In this document: positions 1 to 5,880 of the stretch, in pieces
Position numbering within the stretch: position 1 is the stretch's first letter
Layout: each line of letters opens with the position of its first letter
Assembly (NCBI GenBank): GCA_964368455.1
Contig: CAYJAZ010000053.1
Coordinates: forward strand, 1 to 5,940
Source: CAYJAZ01 sp964368455
GTDB lineage: Bacteria; Desulfobacterota; Desulfovibrionia; Desulfovibrionales; Desulfovibrionaceae
Direction of reading: 5' to 3'
DNA: 5,940 nucleotides
Notes under the pieces: generated by a model
The model's input: only the letters and a program-made list of their open reading frames with translations
The model's database searches: none
Told to the model about the DNA's origin: nothing
Made by a program: the position numbers and the translations under genes

Positions 1-46
1 CCCTTTCACGGCGGTAACAGGGGTTCAAACCCCCTTGGGGACGCCA
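1..46 (+). tRNA. tRNA-Glu (anticodon UUC), 3' part; 5' end lies outside the window
   Basis: The window opens inside the anticodon stem of a tRNA. The anticodon loop is 3-9 with U33 at 4 and anticodon TTC at 5-7. The 3' strand of the anticodon stem is GGCGG (10-14). A T-arm follows with a 5-bp stem AGGGG/CCCCT around the 7-base loop TTCAAAC. The acceptor 3' strand TGGGGAC, discriminator G and an encoded CCA (44-46) close the gene. The anticodon arm and acceptor sequence closely match bacterial tRNA-Glu(UUC) as I remember the E. coli gene. The 5' half cannot be checked because it is not in the window. Confidence 0.95.
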
Positions 47-59
47 TTTATGGCTATAT

Positions 60-90
60 AAGAGAATGTTGCAAGGCATTCTCTTTTTTT
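60..90 (+). terminator. Rho-independent terminator of the tRNA-Glu transcript
   Basis: The arms AGAGAATG (61-68) and CATTCTCT (77-84) form a perfect 8-bp stem. Two G-U pairs can extend it inward, closing on a GCAA (GNRA-type) tetraloop. A run of T (84-90) follows directly. It lies 14 bases after the tRNA CCA, so it most likely ends the tRNA transcription unit. Confidence 0.88.
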
Positions 91-222
91 GTGATGTCCA
101 ACTTTAGCGAACAAGCTTTTTTCGCATAAAAAGCCTAGTGAGGATTTTTTTAAATGTAAGATAAGAAAGTGCTGTTTCTTTTCTTGCTTGTTTGCGAAAT
201 AAATTTAAAAGGGGAATTTAAA

Positions 223-411
223 ATGGCTGAAAAACAAAATCCAGATTGTATCTGCACTAATGTGAAGTGTAAAGAACATGGTATATGTTCTGAATGTATT
301 AAAAAACATAATTCTCTAGGAACTTTAGTTCATTGTGTCTTTCCTGATAATAATGGCGATAGAAGTATGAAACATTTTTATGAAAAATTAAAAACTCGTT
401 TTGAAGCTTAA
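223..411 (+). CDS. Small cysteine-rich protein, DUF6485-like, function unknown
   Basis: This is a 62-residue soluble protein starting MAEKQNPDC. Six cysteines (C9, C11, C16, C22, C25, C38) and histidines H19, H29 and H37 lie in the first 40 residues, in the order CxC-x4-C-x2-H-x2-C-x2-C-x3-H. This looks like a small metal- (probably zinc-) binding knuckle. The pattern resembles short proteins annotated as DUF6485 in anaerobes; that match is from memory and was not searched. The C-terminal third is charged and probably helical, with no signal peptide or membrane segment. ATG 223 is chosen because AAAAGGGGAA ends about 8 bases upstream. An in-frame GTG at 169 would add a hydrophobic leader but has no ribosome binding site. 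The gene stands alone between two terminators, and no clear promoter is visible in 92-222. No function is assigned. Confidence 0.8.
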   Translation: MAEKQNPDCICTNVKCKEHGICSECIKKHNSLGTLVHCVFPDNNGDRSMKHFYEKLKTRFEA

Positions 412-419
412 GCTAGAGT

Positions 420-469
420 TAAATGTAAAAACCTTTCTTTTTTATAAAAAGAAAGGTTTTTTACATTTA
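420..469. terminator. Bidirectional terminator between the small Cys-rich gene and ybaB
   Basis: A near-perfect inverted repeat spans the whole gap between two convergent genes. The core stem is 431-442 paired with 446-457, around a 3-base TAT loop. It continues through A/T pairs and, past a single bulged T at 462, pairs 420-426 with 463-469. The GC-containing core CCTTTC/GAAAGG is flanked by a T run on each strand, so it can terminate the + gene ending at 411 and the minus operon ending at 484. Confidence 0.9.
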
Positions 470-483
470 CAATAAATTTTATT

Positions 484-795
484 TTAGAACATGCCAGGCA
501 AATGTATACCGCCAGAAATAACTCCCATTTCACGTTCTGTTATTTCAGTGCCTATACGCACAGCTTCATTCACTGCTGTTAAGATAAGGTCTTCAAGCAT
601 TTCAGCATCTTGGCTTTCTAATACTTTTGGATCAATAGTGATTTTCTTAAGTTCTTGCTTGCAAGTCATTTCAACTTTAACCATGCCACCGCCAGCAGAA
701 GCTTCTACTGTTTTTGTAGCAAGTTCTTTTTGCAATTTAGACATTTTGTTTTGCATCAATTGCGCTTGACGAACAATATCGTTCATGTTTTTCAT
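484..795 (-). CDS. ybaB: YbaB/EbfC family nucleoid-associated DNA-binding protein
   Basis: This 103-residue protein is full length for the YbaB/EbfC family, whose members form small DNA-binding dimers associated with the nucleoid. Visible hallmarks are the N-terminal helix (NDIVRQAQLMQNKMSKLQKEL, split here as residues 5-25), the glycine turn ASAGGGMVKV (residues 33-42), the helix DLILTAVNEA (about 69-78) and the C-terminal GGIHLPGMF tail. The first ATG (795) is preferred over the ATG three codons later: AAGGAG lies 6 bases before the first and 15 before the second. It starts 26 bases after the dnaX stop and is presumably cotranscribed with it, a conserved gene pair in bacteria. The usual third partner recR does not follow; the bidirectional terminator does. 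The physiological role of the family is only partly understood. Confidence 0.95.
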   Translation of the reverse strand: MKNMNDIVRQAQLMQNKMSKLQKELATKTVEASAGGGMVKVEMTCKQELKKITIDPKVLESQDAEMLEDLILTAVNEAVRIGTEITEREMGVISGGIHLPGMF

Positions 796-821
796 CTTTT
801 TCTCCTTATTAAAAACTCATA

Positions 822-2876
822 TTAGCCGATTTTCTTTGATTCACAATGAACTATATGAGCATTGAAAGTTTTTTTGATTTCTTGAATGAGACTTTTTTGT
901 TCTAATTCTTCCAAAAGGTCAGCTGTGTTTTTAGGTTTGGCCTTTGTTTGCACTTTCACAATAAGCTTATCATCAAAAAGATGATTGAAGTTTTGAGCTT
1001 CTTTTAATAATTGTGTGTGCAATTTTGCTGATTTCAAATCTTTTGCACAAATAGCAGAAGGTGCTTTGAGCGTAAGGACATGACTTTGACTTGTAGAATC
1101 AAAAGAAAAATCTCCATCACACACCTTGAGGTTGTGCAATAAAATTGATTGTAGATTTTGTGTAGCAGAATTGTTTGCAGTATGCTTGTTTGCAATCAGA
1201 AAGTCAAGAAAAGCTTGATAGTTGAAATAATCTATATTTTTAATTTCATCTTCATTTCTTTCTTTTGTGTCTTCTATTTTTTCTGCTAATTCTTCTTCTT
1301 GCTGATTATTTCTTTCTTCTTGAATTTCTTCAAAAGAAAAAACTTGCTCATCAGCTAAAGGGATAAATATATTTTCTTTTGCTTGACTTGGAATAAAGAT
1401 ATCTTCTTCTTGTATATTTTCAACTATTTCAAATTCTTCTGCTATGATTTCTTTTGCATGAGCTTCTTCATTTGCAAAATTTTCTATAGCAAAGTTTTCT
1501 TGATGATTCTTATTTGTTGAAAAATCAGAAGGATTTGAATTGTCAGAATTTATATAATTATTTGGAATGTCCGATAAAACATTTGCTTTTTCAGGTTTTG
1601 TAATAGCTTTTTCAGCAGTGCTTATTTCTGTGTAGAGAGATTCATTAAATTTTTTTTTTTCTTCTTCTACTTTTTCATTCTTCTTAGTATTTTCTTCAAG
1701 GCTGTCTACATTTTTTTTTTCTTGCTGAAATGAGATATCTGCTTGAAGTTCATGCAAAGGCAATAAAGTTGGAAGTAGGGCAAGGTTTATAAGAAAAAGC
1801 TCTAAAGCAATTGATGGTTCAAGAGATGTGCTTATGCGTCTTTGCGATTCTAGGGTGATTTGCCACGCAGAATGTATGAAAGAAGCAGAAAATTTATGTG
1901 CGTATTGTGTGTAAAGTTCGATTTCATCTTGCGATAAAGATAAAAGTTTAAAACTTCTTTCCTTATATTCTTTAATTAAATATAGTGAACGCCAAATTTG
2001 AGAAAGCTCTCGCATAAAATATATAATATCAATGCCTTGTTGCATCATATCTTCAACAGCTTCTGCAATAGCAAGGCTATTATTTTCATGAATTGCAGTC
2101 AAAATTCTTTCAAGTATTTCTTTGCCGGCAAGGCCTAAGACAGAACGAGTAGTTTCTGAAGTGAGTGGATTTTGTGCAAGCACAAGAGTTTGTCCAAGTA
2201 AGGACATAGCATCACGCACAGAACCAGAAGCCCTACGAATTAAAAGCGATATTGCTTCGTCTTCGTATTGCCAATTTTCATTATCTAAGACATTTTTTAA
2301 ATGTTTTTCTAAAGATTGTGGTGGAACTTGTTTGAAAACAAAATGTTGGCAACGGCTAACTATAGTGATTGGGAATTTGTGTGCTTCAGTGGTTGCAAGA
2401 ATAAAACTTGTGTATGAAGGTGGTTCTTCAAAGGTTTTGAGCAAAGCGTTGAAAGCCTCTTTTGTGAGCATATGTGCTTCGTCAATAATAATGATTTTGA
2501 AGCGGCCCTCAAGAGGCGGATATTGAACTATTTCTCTGATTTTTTTCGCATCTTCAATACCACGATTAGAAGCACCGTCAATTTCCATCACGTCAACAAA
2601 AGCATTTTGTGTGATTTTTAAACAAGATTGACACTTATTACAAGGTTCGCCATTTATACGGCTTGAAGCGGTTTCGCAATTAAGTGCTTTTGCAAAAATT
2701 CTTGCGATAGTTGTTTTACCAACTCCCCTTGTTCCGCTTAAAAGATAAGCAGGAGCAACTTTTTGTTCAAAAGCTGCCTTTGATAAAATCGAGGTAATTG
2801 TTTCTTGGCCAACAACAGAAGCAAAATTTTGCGGTCTGTATTTAGCGGCAAGTGATATGCTTTTTTTGGAATTCAT
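822..2876 (-). CDS. dnaX: DNA polymerase III clamp-loader subunit gamma/tau
   Basis: This 684-residue protein is the ATPase of the sliding-clamp loader; in the long (tau) form it also couples polymerase and helicase. The N-terminal AAA+ core shows YRP (13-15), Walker A GTRGVGKT (48-55), a zinc site of four cysteines (C67, C79, C82, C85), Walker B IIIIDEAH (128-135), the sensor 1 region ILATTEAHKFP (159-169), the SRC arginine finger (R175) and sensor 2 in GSVRDAMSLLGQ (R221). The collar/oligomerisation domain runs to about residue 378. A low-complexity, acid- and lysine-rich linker follows (about 384-546), then a divergent C-terminal domain (547-684) that should carry the tau-specific contacts. 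The ATG at 2876 fits the family N-terminus but has no visible Shine-Dalgarno sequence. Runs of 10 A (1720-1711) and 11 A (1660-1650) on the coding strand lie just after the core and could permit slippage to a gamma form. Confidence 0.97.
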   Translation of the reverse strand: MNSKKSISLAAKYRPQNFASVVGQETITSILSKAAFEQKVAPAYLLSGTRGVGKTTIARIFAKALNCETASSRINGEPCNKCQSCLKITQNAFVDVMEIDGASNRGIEDAKKIREIVQYPPLEGRFKIIIIDEAHMLTKEAFNALLKTFEEPPSYTSFILATTEAHKFPITIVSRCQHFVFKQVPPQSLEKHLKNVLDNENWQYEDEAISLLIRRASGSVRDAMSLLGQTLVLAQNPLTSETTRSVLGLAGKEILERILTAIHENNSLAIAEAVEDMMQQGIDIIYFMRELSQIWRSLYLIKEYKERSFKLLSLSQDEIELYTQYAHKFSASFIHSAWQITLESQRRISTSLEPSIALELFLINLALLPTLLPLHELQADISFQQEKKNVDSLEENTKKNEKVEEEKKKFNESLYTEISTAEKAITKPEKANVLSDIPNNYINSDNSNPSDFSTNKNHQENFAIENFANEEAHAKEIIAEEFEIVENIQEEDIFIPSQAKENIFIPLADEQVFSFEEIQEERNNQQEEELAEKIEDTKERNEDEIKNIDYFNYQAFLDFLIANKHTANNSATQNLQSILLHNLKVCDGDFSFDSTSQSHVLTLKAPSAICAKDLKSAKLHTQLLKEAQNFNHLFDDKLIVKVQTKAKPKNTADLLEELEQKSLIQEIKKTFNAHIVHCESKKIG
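1645..1664 (-). other. Candidate dnaX slippage/frameshift site 2 (A11 run)
   Basis: The coding strand carries eleven consecutive A (1660-1650), read GAA AAA AAA AAA TTT, at residues E406-F410. One extra A gives ATT TAA, with the stop at 1647-1645 and a product of about 410 residues. One A fewer gives eight further codons then TAA at 1624-1622, about 417 residues. It could act as a second slip site 60 bases after the first, or may only reflect AT mutational drift in a lysine-rich linker. Confidence 0.4.
1706..1724 (-). other. Candidate dnaX slippage/frameshift site 1 (A10 run) with stops in both shifted frames
   Basis: The coding strand reads CAA GAA AAA AAA AAT GTA GAC, with ten consecutive A (1720-1711) containing the in-frame heptamer A AAA AAA. 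Adding one A, or a -1 ribosomal shift, gives KKK-CRQP then TGA at 1698-1696, a product of about 393 residues. Losing one A, or a +1 shift, gives ATG TAG with the stop at 1708-1706, a product of 389 residues. Both products keep the whole AAA+ and collar core and lose the linker and C-terminal domain, as gamma does. Slippage at an A run in dnaX is known in Thermus, and -1 frameshifting at A AAA AAG in E. coli. That it happens here is inference. Confidence 0.5.
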
Positions 2877-2882
2877 ACAAGA

Positions 2883-2910
2883 AGTATAGCGATAATTGAA
2901 AAAATTGCAA
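2883..2910 (-). promoter_or_regulatory. Possible sigma70-type promoter of dnaX-ybaB, predicted to give a leaderless mRNA
   Basis: Read on the minus strand, TTGCAA (2910-2905), a 16-base spacer and TATACT (2888-2883) form a plausible -35/-10 pair. The -10 ends six bases before the dnaX ATG, so the expected transcription start falls on or next to the A of the ATG. This fits the absence of any Shine-Dalgarno sequence in front of dnaX. An imperfect inverted repeat TGCCTTAG/CTAGGCA (2911-2931) lies directly upstream of the -35 element. The call rests on sequence likeness only. Confidence 0.45.
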
Positions 2911-2955
2911 TGCCTTAGTAAATGCTAGGCAAATGAGATTTAAAAAATGTTATTT

Positions 2956-2986
2956 AAAATAAAAAAGCCCTTATAAAAAGGGCTTT
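2956..2986 (-). terminator. Rho-independent terminator of the cytochrome c3 gene
   Basis: AAAGCCCTT (2964-2972) and AAGGGCTTT (2978-2986) form a 9-bp stem with a 5-base loop. On the minus strand the stem is followed by a T-rich run. It begins 7 bases after the cytochrome stop codon and lies upstream of the dnaX promoter, so it should insulate the two units. Confidence 0.92.
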
Positions 2987-2993
2987 GAAAGAA

Positions 2994-3386
2994 CTATGCA
3001 TGGCACTTAGAGCCCTTACATGAAGTAAGTTCTTTTCTTTTAACTTTATCTTTCCCAGCTACAGTTCTATGGCAAGAAACGCAAGTTTCGTATTTAACTT
3101 TTGATGTTTTATGCATAGCTTGGTAGTAACTGTTAACAGATTTGTCTTTTCTGCCCATAATATCGTGGCAGCCCGCTGTCGCACATGGTTGGTATGTAGC
3201 AACACCTTCAACCGGATGGTGACAAGTTTCGCATGAATACTCAGTATGTGTCGAGTGATTGAAAGTTACAGGCATATTCGTCTTATTCATAAGACTAGGG
3301 TCTGCTGGAACTTCAGGTTGAGCCGCAAAAGCAGGAAGACAAAAAGCAACGATTGCTAATAAAGCAAATGGTAAAAGTTTTTTCAT
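2994..3386 (-). CDS. Periplasmic type I tetraheme cytochrome c3
   Basis: This 130-residue precursor has a Sec signal peptide (KK, a hydrophobic stretch, then AFA-A cleavage near residue 21-22), leaving about 108 mature residues, the usual size for the family. Four heme-attachment motifs occur in the classical order: CETCH (52-56), a CX4CH (68-74), CVSCH (102-106) and a second CX4CH (123-129). The expected extra axial ligands are present: H44 and H47 in FNHSTH, H57 next to the first motif, and H92 in YYQAMH. Heme c is attached in the periplasm. In Desulfovibrio the protein takes electrons from periplasmic hydrogenases and passes them to membrane complexes. Lysines around heme 4 (KDKVKRK, CKGSK) fit the known hydrogenase docking patch. 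The start is the ATG after GGAGG with 5-base spacing; an ATG four codons upstream has no ribosome binding site. The gene appears monocistronic. Confidence 0.97.
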   Translation of the reverse strand: MKKLLPFALLAIVAFCLPAFAAQPEVPADPSLMNKTNMPVTFNHSTHTEYSCETCHHPVEGVATYQPCATAGCHDIMGRKDKSVNSYYQAMHKTSKVKYETCVSCHRTVAGKDKVKRKELTSCKGSKCHA

Positions 3387-3419
3387 AAAAACCTCCATAT
3401 AAAAATAACCACTGCGTAA

Positions 3420-3448
3420 AGCGTACAAAAATTTGAATAAGTTGTCAA
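3420..3448 (-). promoter_or_regulatory. Probable sigma70-type promoter of the cytochrome c3 gene
   Basis: On the minus strand a perfect TTGACA (3448-3443) is separated by 17 bases from TACGCT (3425-3420), which keeps the most conserved T, A and final T of a -10 box. The predicted start near 3413 leaves a leader of about 27 bases containing GGAGG. Position and spacing are good; activity is inferred. Confidence 0.6.
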
Positions 3449-3541
3449 GTTCTTTGATGAAAGAAAAATATATTCTACGCTTATTAATCGACTTTTCAAA
3501 AGCATCAAAAGCTATTGGTAGAAGAAGCAGGGCAAAATAAA

Positions 3542-3570
3542 TTGACAAGAATATATATTGATAGCATACT
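3542..3570 (+). promoter_or_regulatory. Probable sigma70-type promoter of the glycosyltransferase pair
   Basis: A perfect TTGACA (3542-3547), a 17-base spacer and CATACT (3565-3570, four of six consensus bases) predict a start near 3577, about 27 bases before the GT4 ATG. ATTGACA recurs at 3571-3577, 30 bases after the first copy, with ATTGATA between them (3558-3564). The predicted start therefore sits at the second copy. Confidence 0.55.
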
Positions 3571-3603
3571 ATTGACATATATTTGAATTTAAAGCGAGGC
3601 AGG

Positions 3604-4818
3604 ATGAAAATTTTATTTTTGCATAATAATTTTCCAGCACAATTTCACAGAATATCTATCGAATTAGCTGCAAATCCAGAAAATGAAGTGCTTTTTATGT
3701 CGCCATTTATAAGAAGTGATCTACAAGCGCCAAATGTAAAGCATTATAAAATAAAGAATGAAGAAGCAAAAAATGGTGAAAATTTTACTTCTGAACATCT
3801 TATGTACGCTAAAGCTTTACATTCACTCAAAAATAAAGGCTTTACTCCAGATATAATTCATGGGCATGCCGCTTTCGGCACTGTCGCATACGCAAAAGAT
3901 ATCTTTCCAGACGCTGTGCTTACTGCTTATTTTGAATGGATGTATTCGCCGGAAACAGAAAAATACATTAATCCAAACGATTATAGTGTCAATGTTAATA
4001 GAAAACTGAGGCACTCGCACGTAAATATGCTCACAATGGGAGCTCTCTTCAAAAGTTATGCCGGCATAACTCCTACACATTGGCAAAAAAATCAGCATCC
4101 ACAAGAATATGCAAATAAAATCGAAGTATTACACGAAGGTATTGACACGGTCTACTTTTCTCCAGAAAAAAATAAAAATCCATCGCTAAATTTTGCTTCT
4201 TTCCTAGAAACTCTCAAAGGAAAAGAAATAATCACCTATACTTCCAGAGCTTTAGAAAAAATCCGTGGCTTTGATACCTTCTTTAAATCATTGTCTGAAG
4301 TTTTAGAAAAAAGACCAAATGCCCATGTTGTCATAGTAGGAAAAGAAAAACCAGCCTATGGCGAATACGCAGAAAATGGCATGCCATGGCTCAAGTATAT
4401 GCAATCACAAATTAAATTAGATACTTCAAGAGTAAATCACATTAATTTCCTTTCTTATAATGACTACAGATGTTTATTGGCTCTTTCTTCTGCCCATGTC
4501 TATCTCACAGCTCCTTTTGTACTTTCTTTTTCCTTGCTCGAAGCAATGAGTATGGGCTGTCTACTCATCACTTCAAATACGCCGCCTGTAGTAGAAGTGG
4601 TAAAGCATGAATATAATGGATTACTTACAGATTTTTCTGATTCGCAAGCACTTGCTGAAAAAATAATCTATGCTCTAGAAAATCAAGAAAAACTTAAAGA
4701 TTTACGCATAAATGCAAGAAAAACAATAGAAGAAAAATACGATCTATCGCTTCTGCTACCAAAGCATGTAGACTTCTTCAATAGAGCTTATGCACAAAAA
4801 ATAAATTCTATTAAATAG
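3604..4818 (+). CDS. GT4-type (GT-B fold) glycosyltransferase
   Basis: This 404-residue cytoplasmic enzyme is predicted to transfer a sugar from a nucleotide-sugar donor to a cell-surface glycan precursor. The N-terminal half starts MKILFLHNNFPAQF, the glycine/asparagine-turn opening typical of GT4 enzymes, and carries HGHAAFGT (86-93). The C-terminal donor-binding half has HEGIDTVYFSP, a strand HVVIVGKEKPAYG and FVLSFSLLEAMSMGCLLITSNTPPVVEVV. The second Glu of the usual EX7E signature is E313, but the first is replaced by F305; this variant occurs, from memory, in the WlbH/BplH-like GT4 branch. ATG 3604 is preferred to a TTG at 3583 because the homologous start is at MKILFL and GAGG lies just upstream, with a short 4-base spacing. 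A GT9 enzyme follows 20 bases later, suggesting one operon for LPS core, O-antigen or protein glycosylation. Substrate is not predictable. Confidence 0.9.
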   Translation: MKILFLHNNFPAQFHRISIELAANPENEVLFMSPFIRSDLQAPNVKHYKIKNEEAKNGENFTSEHLMYAKALHSLKNKGFTPDIIHGHAAFGTVAYAKDIFPDAVLTAYFEWMYSPETEKYINPNDYSVNVNRKLRHSHVNMLTMGALFKSYAGITPTHWQKNQHPQEYANKIEVLHEGIDTVYFSPEKNKNPSLNFASFLETLKGKEIITYTSRALEKIRGFDTFFKSLSEVLEKRPNAHVVIVGKEKPAYGEYAENGMPWLKYMQSQIKLDTSRVNHINFLSYNDYRCLLALSSAHVYLTAPFVLSFSLLEAMSMGCLLITSNTPPVVEVVKHEYNGLLTDFSDSQALAEKIIYALENQEKLKDLRINARKTIEEKYDLSLLLPKHVDFFNRAYAQKINSIK

Positions 4819-4838
4819 CACAATACCAAAGGTTTAAG

Positions 4839-5867
4839 ATGTCAGCAATAAATAGAGAAGAAAATGAATACACAAAGAAAGTTGTCATACGTTTTTCGCA
4901 TATAGGCGATGTGATTCTATTAACTGGCGTGCTCTATTGGCGCTATAAAGAATATAATGAAAAATTTATCCTCATCACCGCAAAAGGCATGGAAACTTTA
5001 TTTGAGCATAATCCAGCTATAGAACACATCGAAACCTTCCCAAAAGAAGAACTAAAATCAAAGAAATTAAGAATAAACGCAAAGAAAATGGCGGAAAAAT
5101 ACCCATTTCCACTCTACGATATGCACGCAACTTTACGTACAAAAATATTTAAATCTGTATGGAAAAGTCATACATACACCTATCCAAAGGACGCAATCGC
5201 AAGAAGAATCTTTTTGCTTACAGCTCACAAATTTCGTAGTCCATGTCTAGATCTGCATGTCGTGCAAAGATATGCATATAATTTTTTAGAAAAAAGTAAT
5301 TATAATCAAGTAACTATAGAAGATCTTATGCCAAAACTATTTCTGACCGAAGAAGAAAAATCATGGGCAAAAAATTTTCTACTTCAAAGAAATAACGAAA
5401 ATAAGCCGCTCATCGCCCTGCATCCCTTTGCAACGCATAAAGGGAAATTATGGAAAAAACAAAGATGGCTAGAGCTCTATTCTCAACTCAAAGAGCAAGA
5501 TTACTTCCCACTTTTCATAGGCCTTGGAGAAGAATTCGAAAGAATAAAAGCAGAGCATAAAGCACTGAATATCCTCTCTCTCAGGCAGAGTGCCGCCGTG
5601 CTCGCACAAGCAAAATATCTCGTGACTGGAGATTCAGCACCCCTGCACCTAGCCTCCTCCGTGCAATGCAATGTCATAGCACTCTTTGGTGCAACTTCAA
5701 AAGAATGGGGCTTCTTCCCGCTTGGAAAAAAAGATCAATTACTCAAGTACAGTATCTCATGTAATCCCTGCTCATTACACGGAAGAAAAGAAAAATGTAA
5801 GCACAATTATGCATGCATAAATAATGTGCAAGCACACGAGATTGTAGAAATTATTAAAGAATTATAG
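4839..5867 (+). CDS. GT9 family glycosyltransferase (ADP-heptose:LPS heptosyltransferase-like)
   Basis: This 342-residue protein is close to the usual length of the WaaC/WaaF/RfaF family, which adds heptose to the LPS inner core on the cytoplasmic face. The N-terminal motif VVIRFSHIGDVILLTGVL contains D24, at the position of the catalytic Asp in GDV of heptosyltransferases. The second domain has HPFATHKGKLWKKQRW (195-210), a donor-phosphate contact region, and TGDSAPLHLASS with D265 and H270, followed by ALFGATSKEWGFFPLG. The tail has four cysteines (C308, C311, C320, C326) in CNPCSLHG...C...C, seen in many GT9 proteins. AAGG with 6-base spacing supports ATG 4839. It lies 20 bases after the GT4 gene and is probably cotranscribed with it. 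Heptose specificity is a family inference; other GT9 members transfer different sugars. Confidence 0.92.
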   Translation: MSAINREENEYTKKVVIRFSHIGDVILLTGVLYWRYKEYNEKFILITAKGMETLFEHNPAIEHIETFPKEELKSKKLRINAKKMAEKYPFPLYDMHATLRTKIFKSVWKSHTYTYPKDAIARRIFLLTAHKFRSPCLDLHVVQRYAYNFLEKSNYNQVTIEDLMPKLFLTEEEKSWAKNFLLQRNNENKPLIALHPFATHKGKLWKKQRWLELYSQLKEQDYFPLFIGLGEEFERIKAEHKALNILSLRQSAAVLAQAKYLVTGDSAPLHLASSVQCNVIALFGATSKEWGFFPLGKKDQLLKYSISCNPCSLHGRKEKCKHNYACINNVQAHEIVEIIKEL

Positions 5868-5880
5868 TTTTGTTTTTTTC

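Noticed and set aside
169..222. Upstream GTG start for the small Cys-rich protein, giving a hydrophobic, signal-like N-terminus.
   Set aside because: No ribosome binding site precedes the GTG, no proper lipobox is present, and ATG 223 has a strong AAAAGGGGAA at good spacing.
2122..2526. A 134-codon open frame on the + strand, antisense to dnaX.
   Set aside because: It lies wholly opposite the highly conserved ATPase core of dnaX and has no recognisable domain; it is a by-product of the coding strand.
3387..3578. Upstream extension of the cytochrome c3 reading frame.
   Set aside because: It would put about 64 residues in front of a normal Sec signal peptide and runs through the predicted promoter; the ATG at 3386 has GGAGG in front.
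4839..4896. A shorter GT9 protein starting nearer the VVIRFSHIGDV motif.
   Set aside because: ATG 4839 has AAGG at 6-base spacing, and there is no other Met codon before the motif.
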